From Erigeron canadensis (taxonomy: Eukaryota; Streptophyta; Magnoliopsida; Asterales; Asteraceae), in assembly GCF_010389155.1 (NCBI RefSeq), contig NC_057769.1, forward strand, positions 15,500,735 to 15,564,734: DNA of 64,000 nucleotides, given 5' to 3'. Under the pieces are notes generated by a model, which worked only from the letters and a program-made list of their open reading frames with translations, ran no database searches and had not been told where the DNA came from. Below, in pieces: positions 23,458 through 33,994 of the stretch. The position numbers and the translations under genes were made by a program. How positions within the stretch are numbered: position 1 is the first letter of the stretch; each line of letters opens with the position of its first letter.

Positions 23458-23952
23458 CTATAACTTCTCTTGATAAAAAAGTATATTCTTTTTGAATTCC
23501 TCAATTTGGTTTTTAAGATTTTCAATCTCAACACCTTTCAAAAAACAAGTATGATTTAAATCAAAAATCTTTCTTTCTAGTTCAACATTGTTTGGTTTGG
23601 ATTCTTGAAGCTTTTTATTAAGAATATCAACATCCATTTGTCTAGCATTTGCTCGAAGCCACTCATTGGTCTTTTGAATTTCAAGATATTGATTGGCTTT
23701 TTCAAGATCATGAATGGTCTTTTCAAGATTGTGACATTTATGTAATAACTTAGAATCAGGAGAGGCATGCAACTCACATTCTTTAACCAACATCCTTTCT
23801 TTGTATGACTGAAAGTCTTGTTTAATAGTATCATGATCAAAAAGTAATTTTGAATATTCTTCAAAGAGTTTTGAAAATTCACTTTTAGAAAATGAAATAC
23901 TATTTTTCAACATCTTATTTTTGTTGGTTAATGACGTGATATGAGTTGTCAA
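23458..23952 (-). pseudogene. Copia-2 gag extension, coiled-coil part
   Basis: This 164-codon frame is rich in K, E, L and N with heptad-like spacing (for example LEKTIHDLEKANQYLEIQK and VEIENLKNQIEEFKKN), so a long coiled coil is expected. It follows the acidic end of gag and is separated from the TQT-rich segment by a stop at about 23458. Sirevirus gag proteins are known for long coiled-coil extensions. It would act in particle assembly or partner binding. Confidence 0.72.
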
Positions 23953-24000
23953 ATTTGATAAAGCTAAATCAAACGACTCTTTATCTTTAACTATTGAAAA

Positions 24001-25326
24001 AGCAGAGTGTAGATTTACCTCATCATCCGGCTACTCATCATCAGTTCTTTCAGCCTCAAAAGCTTTGTCCTTGGTCAACCTCGCCATAAAGCACACATTT
24101 GCAGAGAGATCTTCATCTTCATCATCCGAGAGCAACAGCCATTTGTCATCTTCAGCAAGTAATGCATGAGCGGCTTCCACTTGCTTTGCCAACAACATCT
24201 TCTGCTTGTAGTACTCATAGTTCCGCTTACGAGGTTGCTTGCAATCAATTGCAAAATGACCAGGATTTCCACAATTGTAGCACTTTTTATCAGAAGCTTT
24301 ACCCTTCTCAACAACTTATTTGTCATAACCTTCAACTTTCTTTTCAACATGCTTGGATCCACTTGATTCACCTTGACCATTATTCTTAGAATGATAGTGT
24401 TCCTTCTTGGGAAATGCACTTGTGGAAGAAGTGCGGAGATTATTGTTTGTTGGCCTCGCTTTATAGAACTTTTTCTTGAAGTGCTTGGTAACTGCGGCAA
24501 GAGCTTGATATAATTCGTCAGAAACACCATCTCTTGGAGCCAACATATCATCTCCCTCCTCATCAGACGAAGAAACAACTACCATTTGCCTTTTAAGAGC
24601 TTCAGAAACCTTTTTTTCAACAATTAATGCCAAAGGATCAGAAGATACAACTTCTGGCATTTTGTTTGATGAAGCTTTGTTTAGGACTTGATGTTCATTG
24701 AGTTTGAAGGATTCATGAAGATTATGGATGGAGAACTTGGCCAGATTTTGATGTTGCTTAATCTGAGTTCCATAATCTTCTCACTCAGGACCAAGAGCTT
24801 TGATGAATTTGATGTTTAACTCAATCTCTGATTTCTTGACATTGTTCTTCCTAATTTCATTTATGACATTGCAAAATCTACAATAGACAGCCTCTAGAGA
24901 TTCATTTGGAAATTTGCTGAAGTTGTCAAACTCAATCAACACATTTGTCAATCTAATTGTTGAAGTTAGGTCAGATCCTTCCATTTATCTTGCCACCTCA
25001 TCCCATATCTCCTTGGCTGTATCATAAGAATCAACAGAACCATATATTTCATCTGGTAGTGCTTTGTATAAGCATGATCTAGCTCTGTTATCTGTAGCTG
25101 TTCGATCTTTTTGTTCAGCATTCAAAAGATCGAGAGTGAGTATTGCACCAGTAGTGGGATGGAGATGAACTGTAAGTCCATTAAGAATGGAATCTTTAAG
25201 TAGGTGACCATTTGGTTGACATTCCACATAGTCCATGAATCTTTTCTTCCATAGTCCATAAGAACCACGGTAGAGAACTGGAGGTCTTGTATCGGAACCC
25301 AATGCCAATGCTTCACGAGAAGCCAT
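24001..25326 (-). pseudogene. Copia-2 gag, several stops
   Basis: It starts at ATG 25326 (MASREALALG), preceded by the leader. Stops interrupt it at about 24985 (CAA to TAA), 24781 (TGG to TGA), 24316 (CAA to TAA) and near 24031. Between them the gag core and a CCHC zinc knuckle (CYNCGNPGHFAIDC, 24241-24282) are clear. The acidic LLLSDDEDED segment follows. Compared with Copia-1 the sequence is closely similar but carries different lesions, so the two copies decayed independently. Confidence 0.87.
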
Positions 25327-25384
25327 TTGAAAGAGATTCGATTTGAAACTTGGAATGAAATGAAAGTTGGAAAATTCAGGAAAT

Positions 25385-26190
25385 GAAACGATCTTGGTGA
25401 AGATCGTCCTAGGTGAATATCGTTTTGGAAGATCGTCCTAGAAGAAGAAAGAAGTAAGACGAATTTGTGAAGGTCGTCTTAGATTTGAAAGAGTGAGACG
25501 ATTTAAGGAAGATCGTCTTGGAAGAAATTTGGTGAAATATAACTAAGTATGAAATGAAATTGAAATTGAGTAATGATTTTGTGTTTTTGAAATAGTAAAC
25601 TGAAATTGAATTAAAGGAATTTGAAATGGAAATTGGAAAATGACAGACTTGGAAATGAAAACAATCTTGTTGAAGATCGTCTTAGAATTTGAAGGGAAAA
25701 TGAGACGGTCTTGAATTGAAGATCGTCTTGGGTGACTGAGAAATTTTTTAAGTATTTTAAGAAAATTTAGACAGAGTTTGGTTATGAATTGGTAGGAATG
25801 AATTTGAGCAAAACCAATCAAGAATGATCAGTTACCCAGGAAGTGTGTGATTCCTAATCACAACAACTTCAATTAAACAACCAAAACACACCAACTTTTA
25901 ACAGACACTGAGACGATCTTGGGCAAGATCGTCCTAGAGTCAGGTAACTGAGACGATCTTGGCAAGATCGTCTTAGTTTTCTGTCTTAATTTTCAAAGTA
26001 AATCACTTTGAATTGACCAAAACCGATCCTTTCGGATTAGTTAGCCACAATCAACACTTCACACCACAACCACTTGCTAGACCGATCTTGTGAGGATCGT
26101 CCTACAAGCCACAACATAGAAAGTATGAATGAATGAAATTTCAAGCACTGAGACGATCTGAGAAAGATCGTCCTAGTGAAGATCGTCTGG
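25385..26190 (-). repeat. Leader hairpin array of Copia-2
   Basis: About nine GACGATCTT / AAGATCGTC pairs are spread through the untranslated leader. Good examples are at 25910-25937 (TGAGACGATCTTGGGCAAG, then ATCGTCC), 25950-25976, 25656-25685, 25702-25731 and 26149-26190. The layout corresponds to Copia-1 (5200-5946), so it predates both insertions. Confidence 0.85.
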
Positions 26191-26611
26191 AGGTCATCTT
26201 CTTCATTACAACAGTTTGCAAAAACTCCATTGATGACTTTTAAAGCTTCAATATCTTTCGAATTACTTGGAGTTAGAACTTGAAATCACTTGCAAAATGT
26301 TTGTAATCACGTCTGCAACAAATCCTAGAACAAAATTCAGCTAATAACACAACATAATCAAAATCCAAATTTTGAGCGCCAAAATCCAAAAATTCAATCT
26401 CGAGAATTCGATTGAATTGGAACGTAAAACTTGACAGAATTATGTTTTGAGCTATAAGGAATCTATTGGTGAACAAAAATTGATGATTTTATGTGTTTTA
26501 ATCGATGAAAAATGATGAAACAGGGGACGGTATGAAAAACGGTTTTTGATATGAATTTGGATGAAAATTGAGATCAAAATCAGTTATGGATCGATATCAA
26601 AGTGATGTTTT

Positions 26612-26623
26612 GCTCTGATACTA
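26612..26623 (-). other. Primer binding site of Copia-2
   Basis: The minus strand reads TAGTATCAGAGC just inside the 5' LTR, one base away from the methionine-tRNA primer site TGGTATCAGAGC. Confidence 0.75.
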
Positions 26624-26625
26624 CA

Positions 26626-26939
26626 TGTTATAACACGATTTCTTCTCTGGATTTGATCTCAACAATGGCGGATCAAGTGTGTGTGTTCTTGGTGTGTTTA
26701 GTGTGTGTTATTTCTAGAGAGAGAGAGAGAGAGATTGGAACGAACTGGATTAAATGTATGTAAAAAATGGATCAAAGGCTTATGATTTCTAAGGAGTTGA
26801 GGGTATTTATAGTCTAAATCTACAATTAAGCTAATTAACACTCCTACCCTCAACCTTAGAAATCATTTCACCATGTCTTAACAACAACTAAGTCCACTAA
26901 TTTAAATTACAATTTATCACTATTTTTGGATTTCTAACA
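26626..26939 (-). repeat. 5' LTR of Copia-2
   Basis: This 314-bp LTR has the same ends as 15331-15650 and abuts the GGATG duplication at 26940-26944. It is shorter than its partner mainly through GA-repeat length. Confidence 0.92.
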
Positions 26940-26944
26940 GGATG

Positions 26945-27102
26945 ATAAGTGGGTCAATGGAAGGTTTATCTCTTCCCAACGGTGGGAAATAAAAACCTTC
27001 CTTCAGGTTCTTTACTGGGCTTGAGTGGCGGGCGGCTCTCTGGCCAATTGCTAGGGTGGGCCTCCTGCGGCTCAAGGGCCCGCCTTTGTTTTTCTTTACC
27101 AT
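26945..27102 (-). pseudogene. A1 pol N-terminus (start of gag-less frame)
   Basis: The minus-strand ATG at 27102 opens MVKKNKGGPLSRRRP, a basic stretch of about 50 residues leading to the protease. It lies only about 42 bp inside the primer site. A2 has the same start (32012). Copia-2 interrupts the frame after DPLII. No gag domain or zinc knuckle precedes it. Confidence 0.85.
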
Positions 27103-27143
27103 CTCCGGTGGGCGAACAGAATTCTTTTTATAAAGCTAGCGGG

Positions 27144-27161
27144 TCCCACGGATGGCGCCAA
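27144..27161 (-). other. Primer binding site of A1
   Basis: On the minus strand TTGGCGCCATCCGTGGGA follows the 5' LTR by one base. TTGGCGCC-type sites are usual in Tat elements. A2 has TTGACGCCATCCATGGGA and B has TTGGCGCCATCTGTGGTA. Confidence 0.8.
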
Positions 27162-27162
27162 G

Positions 27163-27634
27163 TGATTGTACACCAAACCGAGATTTGGTTTAGAAAGGGG
27201 GGTGATGGGTGTTTTTGGTTGTTTGTTGGCGATTCCCCGAAGGTAGAGTTAGTCTCTTTACGCCGATTCGAATATGATTGGTATCTGGCCGATTGGGATC
27301 GTGCCGATGATTATATTTTTAGACCTGATTGATCGTATGTGTGTGAATCATGAATCGAATGCCTTCGTGAGGTCTTATGAGTCTCCTTTTATAGGGAGAC
27401 TTTATCTTGGAGGAGAAGCTAAAGACTTTCTAGGGTTTCCATAAGTCTTAGGGAATAAAAAGTGCAGGAGGATCATTTCCTTCTTTAATGGAGTAAGAGA
27501 TAAGACCAAATCCCTAAATTATAGGGGAACAATTCCTATCTCTTTATTTTACAGCGGAGGCCTTCGTTACGGATGACCTTTCGTATCGCAGTTCCTAGCG
27601 GTATGTCCTGTGTACCGATAGGGGTATATCATCA
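27163..27634 (-). repeat. 5' LTR of element A1
   Basis: This 472-bp LTR has the same ends as 2871-3343 and ends against the ATTCC duplication (27635-27639). A TATA-like CTATAAAAGG occurs on the minus strand near 27385-27396. Confidence 0.92.
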
Positions 27635-27639
27635 ATTCC

Positions 27640-28445
27640 CATATACCAATCTTACTTTATATATAAGTCATGATTAGGGTGACCCCAAATTAAACATGTT
27701 TTGTAACAATTAACTTACTTCGTTATCAATAACTTTATACACCAAGTTCGCAGACAGTTTAAGCACCAAGTTCACAGACTAGATGTTTTGCAAAATAAAC
27801 AAAAAAACTTATAGCGTTGATTACTTAATTTATTTGGTTCATATATCTATGAATCTTAAAAGTCATAAAAGGTAACGAAAAGCCACCATTATCTGCAGCA
27901 ATAAGATGATAACACATAACTTAATAATTTATGAATATCTTATGGATATATTTTTATTATTTATTGACAATATATCAATGAAATTTATTTATTGATCATG
28001 TTATCTTAGAAATTCGCTACAATAAAAATAAGCTTAGAAATTGTGCCTCAACCATCGGGTGAAATCGAAAATAAACAAGACATACCACGAGGAAACTTTA
28101 TCACCATAACGAGGGTGTCCATATATGGACATAACCACTTGAATATGACTATTGTGGTAATTTTCCCTAAAATGTTTATATCTTTATCTTTATATATAAC
28201 TAAAAATAGGATATGAAAAACTCTACGTGACATCTTTATTTAAATGAAAAATAAGAGTCTTGCTTAATTGTAATTTTTCAAGTATATGGTATTTGTTTTC
28301 ATGCCTTGTACATTATTAATTACTAAATTTAATTATTAATAAATAACTATTGTTTTTCATATTTTGTTTAGTTATTAGATAGAATAAAATTTCTAATACT
28401 GATTTAATTAGTTGACTTTATAAATATTTTAATCTTAATCTCAAT
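27640..28445. other. AT-rich intergenic DNA with a duplicated segment
   Basis: No gene is seen. The part 28227-28378 (starting GTGACATCTTTATTTAA, ending TTTTGTTTAGTTATTA) recurs in direct orientation at 29637-29788 with moderate divergence, on the far side of two Helitron-like units. Confidence 0.6.
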
Positions 28446-29161
28446 CTCAATATATAATAAAAGACAACTGACCTAACCTTAATTGACTAATCACAGCTCT
28501 TAATTTCTCAAAATTAATTAAATCAACACATGTCTAAATTAATTCACACTTTTTAGTTTTCTATCACCAATTTACACTTTTAACCTAATTTAAAGATAAT
28601 TAATACTTTATTACATAATGTCTATCGTAACAACATATAGCTAAAAGTTAGGGAGGTTACATATTTATATCAATATTTTATATTATTTTATATTATTAAC
28701 TGTAATTAAATTAATAATTGTAATCAGGCTATAATTATAATAATTATTGTTGTTATTAGTAATTAAGATCAAATTATATTTAGAAATTGAAACCTAAAAA
28801 TAATATCACAACATACAAAATTATTGAAAACCTCAAGAACTAGCTACTACTTTTATTGTTTTTAATAATAATGGCTAACGAAAATAAAATTACTTTTTTG
28901 CAAGACATTAATGAGAACTCGGTCAATTATGTAATCAAAGTTAAGATGTTGTTTCTCTAAAAATGTTTGTATAAAAGAAACCCTGTTAAATCATCCAACC
29001 TTGATATGATTTATCATTCAGTATTTACATTTAAATATCTCAATTCATCTTTAAGTATATTTACACATTTAACGTATAAGTATTTTTTTTTGTTTCATAT
29101 ATGAATTCTTATGTTAATAATGTTATTAAATCTGTATATGTGACACAGGTCTAAAATCTAG
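28446..29161 (+). mobile_element. Helitron-like unit 1 (non-autonomous)
   Basis: It begins near TCTCAATATATAATAAAAG and ends TCTAAAATCTAG followed by T, the CTRR-T form of Helitron 3' ends. The start of unit 2 follows with no gap. Its 3' end shares GTCTAAAATCTAG with unit 2. The hairpin before its 3' end is weak. No coding capacity was found. The 5' limit is approximate. Confidence 0.5.
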
Positions 29162-29615
29162 TATATACTATAAGACAGTTGAACTAATGACTTATCGATC
29201 AATCAAATTATCAAATTGATTTTCGCTTATGTCATCGTTTAATTTAATTATAAATTAAAAATCCCAATAATCATTATCCAAATACATTATTAAATTAATA
29301 TTTGTAGAAAAAATCTCTATACTTTTTTGTTTTCCATCAATAATTAACACTTTTTAGCCATGAATACTTAACTTATATTTATTTTTAGCAATCAATTTGA
29401 GAAGACTTTTTTAAAAATTTTAATCATTTAATTAATTAAAAAAAATTCAACATAATATATATTATCTACAAAATTTTTATCAAAACATAAGATACAATAT
29501 ATGTGTTCAATGTTCTAGAAGTATATAACACTTCTATGACTTAAATATATAAAAATCTAATATTGATAATATCGTAAGTTTCGTGTCCAGTGTTGGACAC
29601 AAGTCTAAAATCTAG
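29162..29615 (+). mobile_element. Helitron-like unit 2 (non-autonomous)
   Basis: It begins TATATACTATAAGACAGTTG, similar to the start of unit 1 (ATATATAATAAAAGACAACTG). It ends with a perfect 6-bp hairpin GTGTCC / GGACAC (29583-29600) followed 11 bases later by CTAG (29612-29615) and then T. A short GC-rich hairpin before CTRR is the classical Helitron terminus. Confidence 0.58.
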
Positions 29616-30200
29616 TAATAATACTATAAATCATATGTGACATCTTTATTTAATTGGTAAACAAGACTTATGTTTTATGTAATTTTTTTTTTAATATTTG
29701 GTACTTTTTTCATGTCTAAGTAGATTATTAATAGTAAATTTTATTAATAATCATTAACTATTGTTTTCAAATTTTGTTTAGTTATTAAATCACTTAAATA
29801 ATAATAATTAGTTATACACTTTGTTAGGTTATAGACTTATAATTCATTAGAATGAAGTTTTTGAGTGTTCTCACACTGTTTTAATTTTAAAGGTGTTCTC
29901 ACTGGAAAACCAACCTATCTCTAAACATATAAACAAATGGGAAAGTCGAATATGTAGTTGACTGCAAAGTTCATAGATGCAGTCGCACACACATTTCATA
30001 TAGATGATTGGTATATTACTAAAATGCCCCCTGATTTTCAAAGTAACTTCATCGAAAAGTGATGTAGCTAACCGCATCCAAGCTAAGCCATATATATATA
30101 TATATGTGTGTGTGTGTATTTTTCTCTCAATATAATATGAAGATAAAGATTAAGAAAATATATGTTGTCATGTGGATTACACAGGAATCTAGTTTATATA
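29616..30200. other. AT-rich intergenic DNA
   Basis: It holds the second copy of the duplicated 150-bp segment (29637-29788) and a mixed AT/GT microsatellite at about 30090-30118. No gene was recognised. Confidence 0.55.
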
Positions 30201-30811
30201 TGATGATATACCCTACACGAAGCCCTAGCTTCGTACCCGAAGCGGAATACGAAGATACCTTCGTACAAGAAAAGTTACTTATCCATATACCCAGAATCGA
30301 GCTCAACCTCCGTTCAGTATAATCATTCCGGAGCTTCCAAGGTAACAAATACCTAGCTCCGAGAGGAAAAATACCAAAGAAATCGGATTTAGACACTTTC
30401 TATGATTATCCGATCTTAATAACATATTTGAAGTCCGAATACCTCGGACACGATTTACCAAAGAGATCGTCATAAATCTTCTAAAGAGATAAAAAGATAT
30501 TCTCAGAAGAATGAGAGATTTACCCTAATTCTCTTACCTTCCTCTCCAAGCTTCTACCCTCTATATAAATAGAGAAAGAACCATAAGGCACATCATCATC
30601 TACACATTCACAACCATTCAACACATAAACCCTAAATACTAATACAACCAACCTTCGTAAATAAACCCTCAGTCTCCTTAACGGTCGAGAGTAAACAATC
30701 ATAGGCGTAAAGTGGTCTCCGACCCTGTGACCGGAAGGGAAGCGCCAACAAACACCCCAAAACCCCACTCACACCTTCGGTTGAGCCATAGTGCGATTAT
30801 TTGATCAATCA
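30201..30811 (+). repeat. 5' LTR of element B
   Basis: This 611-bp LTR starts TGATGATATACCC and ends TTGATCAATCA. TATA box TATATAAAT lies at 30562-30570. It shares with the family A LTR the first 13 bases, a GGCGTAAAG word and a CGCCAACAAA word near the end, but the rest is different. So it is a related but distinct family. Confidence 0.8.
30562..30570 (+). promoter_or_regulatory. TATA box candidate in the B LTR
   Basis: TATATAAAT in the context CCCTCTATATAAATAGAG sits about 240 bp before the LTR end, a normal place for an LTR core promoter. Confidence 0.55.
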
Positions 30812-30813
30812 AA

Positions 30814-30831
30814 TTGGCGCCATCTGTGGTA
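30814..30831 (+). other. Primer binding site of element B
   Basis: TTGGCGCCATCTGTGGTA follows the LTR by two bases and is of the same type as in A1 and A2. Confidence 0.8.
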
Positions 30832-30882
30832 CTCACACTTTTTGCTTTTCAAACCTACCCGCGATCAGAATAATCAACTACC

Positions 30883-31491
30883 ATGGCCGATAAAGATACC
30901 AGACACCTGTCGAGACCGCAGAACCTCGAGGAACTCCAGGTGCCAGCCGGAAAATTGGACCGCCAAGGACGGTATCCCTCCCAAAGGCTTGTGCCAAATT
31001 TTGACCTGTTGACCATTGCACGTGATGGTAGAAACATGACAACAAGGGATAAACAGGATTTGCAGGAGATGAGCCTGGATCGACCTATGCTTAGGTCAAC
31101 AGGTAAAAGCTCGTGTAAGCATCCTTGCAATGTCGCGCGAACAGCGACCAGGATGCACCCCTGTGAATCAAGGAAGATCGTGCGTCGTCAGAGATACCTC
31201 CCAGATAGACGGATTACAAGTAGGGACCCCAATAACATCAGAACACCAGGAGAACCCAGCCAGGTACTGATGAATCAGGGGGTACATGAAGCATCCATAC
31301 GGGCCGACTACAGTACGATGCTAGGAGATCAAGACCAAGATAGGTCCGTACCAGGGCTACGAGGTCAAGACAAGGATAAGTCTGTACAAGGGCTACGAGG
31401 TCAAGACCAGGATAGGTCCGCACCAGGGCTACGAGGTCAAGACCAGGATAAGTCTGTACAAGGGCTACGTGGTCAAGACCAGGATAGGTCC
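30883..31491 (+). pseudogene. Element B gag-like frame, N-terminal part, with 12-residue repeats
   Basis: It starts MADKDTRHLSRP about 50 bp after the primer site. The first part is basic and rich in R, Q and P with no recognised domain. From about 31330 it carries four 12-residue repeats of the form xxGLRGQDQDRS, encoded by 36-bp units in which Q/P alternate, suggesting a 72-bp dimer unit. Element A2 is inserted inside the last repeat (GGTCC, 31487-31491). The frame continues after A2 at 37618, so the three frame pieces belong together. It is open here. Confidence 0.75.
31330..31491 (+). repeat. 36-bp coding tandem repeat in B gag
   Basis: Four to five units encode GLRGQDxDxS with alternating VPGL, VQGL and APGL starts. 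The unit length is a multiple of three, so copy number can change without loss of frame. Confidence 0.82.
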
Positions 31492-31951
31492 TGATGATAT
31501 ACCCCTATCGGTACACAGGACATACCACTAGGAACTGCGATACGAAGGGTTGTCCGTAACGAAGGCCTCCGCTGTAAAATAAAGAGATAGGAATTGTTCC
31601 CCTATAATCCAGGGATTTGGTCTTATCTCTTAGTCCATGAAAAAAGGAAACGATCCTCCTGGACTTTCTATTCCCTAAAACTTAGCAAGTCTTTAGCTTT
31701 TCCTCCAAGATAAAGTCTTCCTATAAAAGAGACTCATAAGACCTCAAAAAGGCATTCAATTTATTATCCTCACATATACGATCAATCAGATCTAAAGATA
31801 CAATCATCGACACGATCCCAATCGGCCAAATACTAATCATATTCAAATCGGCGTAAAGAGATTCACTCTACCTTCGGGGAATCGCCAACAAATAACTAAA
31901 AACACCCATCATCCCCCTTTTTAAACCTAATCTCGGTTTGGTGTACAACCA
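31492..31951 (+). repeat. 5' LTR of A2
   Basis: This LTR runs TGATGATATACCC to GTGTACAACCA, 460 bp. TATA box TATAAAA is at 31732-31738. Confidence 0.95.
31732..31738 (+). promoter_or_regulatory. TATA box candidate in the A2 5' LTR
   Basis: TATAAAA within CCTATAAAAGAGAC is also present in the 3' LTR and in both A1 LTRs, so it predates the copies. Confidence 0.55.
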
Positions 31952-31952
31952 T

Positions 31953-31970
31953 TTGACGCCATCCATGGGA
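31953..31970 (+). other. Primer binding site of A2
   Basis: TTGACGCCATCCATGGGA directly follows the LTR. It differs by two bases from the A1 site. Confidence 0.8.
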
Positions 31971-32011
31971 CCCGCTAGCTTTGTAAAAAGAATTATGTAC
32001 GCCCACCGGAA

Positions 32012-33994
32012 ATGGTAAAGAAAAACAAAGGCGGACCCGTGAACCGCAGGAGGCCCACCCTAGCAATCGGCCAGAGAGCCGCCCGCCACTCAAGCCCAGT
32101 AAAGAGCTTGAAGGAAGGTTTTTACTTCCCACCGTTGGAAAGAGATAAACCTTCCAACGACCCACTCATCATCCAGGCCTTAATATTCAATATCGAAGTA
32201 CGAAGGGTTTATCTGGATAGCGGAAGTGAATGTGATGTGATATTCGAACATTGCTTTCTCAAACTTCCAAAGGCTCTAAGGGCCCGACGAATGGACCCCC
32301 GTAGCCCCTTGGTCGGTTTCTCCGGAGAGCATGCATGGCCACTAGGAGAACTCGATCTAGATGTCACTATCAAAGATGGGGAATACGAAAGGACCGAAAC
32401 GCTGGACCTGTCAATAGTACGATCCCCCTCACCTTATAATATCATTTTGGGAAGAACAGCGATGCAAAAGATGGAAATGGTCCCCTCAGTGATCCATAGG
32501 CTTGTCAAGTTCCAATCAAAGAACAGGATAGGCACGATCCGCTCGTCCTATGAGCAAACAAAACAAATTAACGACGTCAAAAGAGTAGAAGAGGAAGTTA
32601 AATCCTTAAAAGAACCTCCGGAAGAAGAGAATATCGTTCAGATCATGCTTAATCCAGGATTCCCGGATCAGACCATTTCCATAGGTGCCCAGCTCTCCAA
32701 TGAGTGTAAACGGAAACTCCAAAAATTACTACAATCGAATATGGACATATTCGCGTGGAAATACGCGGACATGACTGGAGTCCCGAAGGTCATTACGCTG
32801 GAAGGTAAAACCATCGTAACGGAGCATTGCTTGAACGAACAAAAGCACATAGAACCGACCTATCAAAAGAAACGAAGCCTCTCCGCCGATAGGGACGAAG
32901 CGACAAGAAAAGAGGTAGAAGAACTATTAAAAGCAGGAATAATAAGAGAGTTAGTATATCCGATCTGGATTGCAAACCCCGTAATGGTCAAAAAAGGAGA
33001 CGGAGGTTGGCGGATGTGTGTCGATTTCACCAACATAAACAAGGCTTGCCCGAAAGATTGTTACCCGTTACCCGAAATAGATTGGAAAGTGGAGTCGCTA
33101 GCAGGACACGGGTTGAAATGTTTTTTGGACGCATACAAAGGCTACCACCAAATACAGATGGCAGAAGAAGATGAAGACAAAACTGCGTTCTACACCAGCA
33201 AGGGGACCTACTGTTACCGAAAGATGCCCTTTGGTTTAAAGAACGCAGGAGCTACGTATCAAAGGCTCGTAGACAAAGCTTTCGCTACACAGATAGGAAG
33301 AAATTTGGAAGCTTATGTCGACGACATGGTTATCAAGAGCAGAAATGAAAAAAACCTCCTAGAAGACATTCACGAGACCTTTGGGAATCTTCGGAGAATC
33401 AACATGAAACTTAATCCCAAAAAGTGTTCTTTCGGGGTAGAAGAGGGAAAATTCCTGGGGTACTACGTAAGCAACAAGGGCATTCATGCAAACCCGTCGA
33501 AAGTAAACAAGTTGAAACAAATATCAGCACCCAAAACAATCAAAGAAGCTCAAAGCCTAAATGGTAAGCTTGCGGCCCTCAGCTGTTTTCTCTCTCGAGG
33601 GGCCGACAGACAGCTACCCTTCCTTAAAACACTAAAGGGGTGTGCCACGAACAAAGACTTCAGGTGGACAGAAGAAGCAGGAAAAGCCCTAGAGAAAATG
33701 AAAGAATATATTGCTGACCTACCGACACTCACAGCCCCGGAACCCAAGGAAACACTCTTTGTATACCTAGCAGCTTCAGCAGAATGCGTAAGTGACGTGT
33801 TAATAGCAGAAAGAGAAAGGCAGCAAATACCAATTTACTTTGTAAGCAGAGTTTTGCAAGGGGCTGAGACCAATTACCCAGAGCTAGAAAAATTGGCCCT
33901 TGCATTAGTTCATGCAGCACGAAGGCTGCGCAGATACTTTCAGGCTCATCCTATTGTTGTGCTATCCGATAAACCTATAAAGCAGATATTGTAG
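32012..33994 (+). pseudogene. A2 pol: protease, reverse transcriptase, first RNase H (frame without gag)
   Basis: The 660-codon frame starts at ATG 32012, the same start as in A1. The first 65 residues are basic and of unknown role. The protease motif LDSGSECDVI lies near residue 70. RT spans about residues 290-480, with GGWRMCVDFTNINKACPKD, FLDAYKGYHQ (first catalytic Asp, near 373) and AYVDDMVIKS (catalytic pair, near 435). RNase H follows (LFVYLAASAECVS to VLSDKP). It ends early at a TAG at 33992; homologous sequence continues in the same frame. The missing gag is shared with A1. Confidence 0.9.

Larger units (their letters stand above)
15331..26939 (-). mobile_element. Copia-2: full-length Sirevirus-like Ty1/Copia element inserted in A1
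   Basis: Two LTRs (15331-15650 and 26626-26939) are flanked by GGATG at 15326-15330 and 26940-26944. On the minus strand the order is LTR, primer site, hairpin leader, gag with coiled-coil and TQT-rich extension, protease, integrase, RT (internally deleted), RNase H, a 2.9-kb 3' UTR, polypurine tract and LTR. Sirevirus identity is inferred from the long gag extension and multiple polypurine tracts. Several stops and an in-frame RT deletion make it non-autonomous now. LTRs differ at about four or five sites plus a GA-repeat length change, by eye. Confidence 0.93.
2871..27634 (-). mobile_element. Element A1: Tat-type Ty3/Gypsy retrotransposon, gag-less, with three nested insertions
   Basis: The outer boundaries are two LTRs (2871-3343 and 27163-27634) with matching ends and a 5-bp target duplication ATTCC at 2866-2870 and 27635-27639. 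The element reads on the minus strand, so the right LTR is the 5' one. Inside, pol pieces occur in order from right to left: protease start (26945-27102), protease (about 15178-15330), RNase H (14708-15169), second RNase H (12501-13069), integrase (11501-12086) and integrase end (about 4600-4657). An antisense frame follows at 3624-4300. Two Copia elements and a probable solo LTR split it. No gag lies between the primer site and the protease. The RT core is deleted. LTR copies differ at roughly 14 sites by eye, so this is not a recent insertion. Confidence 0.9.

Noticed and set aside
27640..30200. Possible host gene exons in the AT-rich spacer
   Set aside because: Only short frames with no domain, no consistent splice pattern and repeat-like ends were found.
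30883..31486. Stand-alone repeat-rich host gene
   Set aside because: It directly follows an LTR and primer site, and its frame continues beyond the inserted elements towards a gag core.
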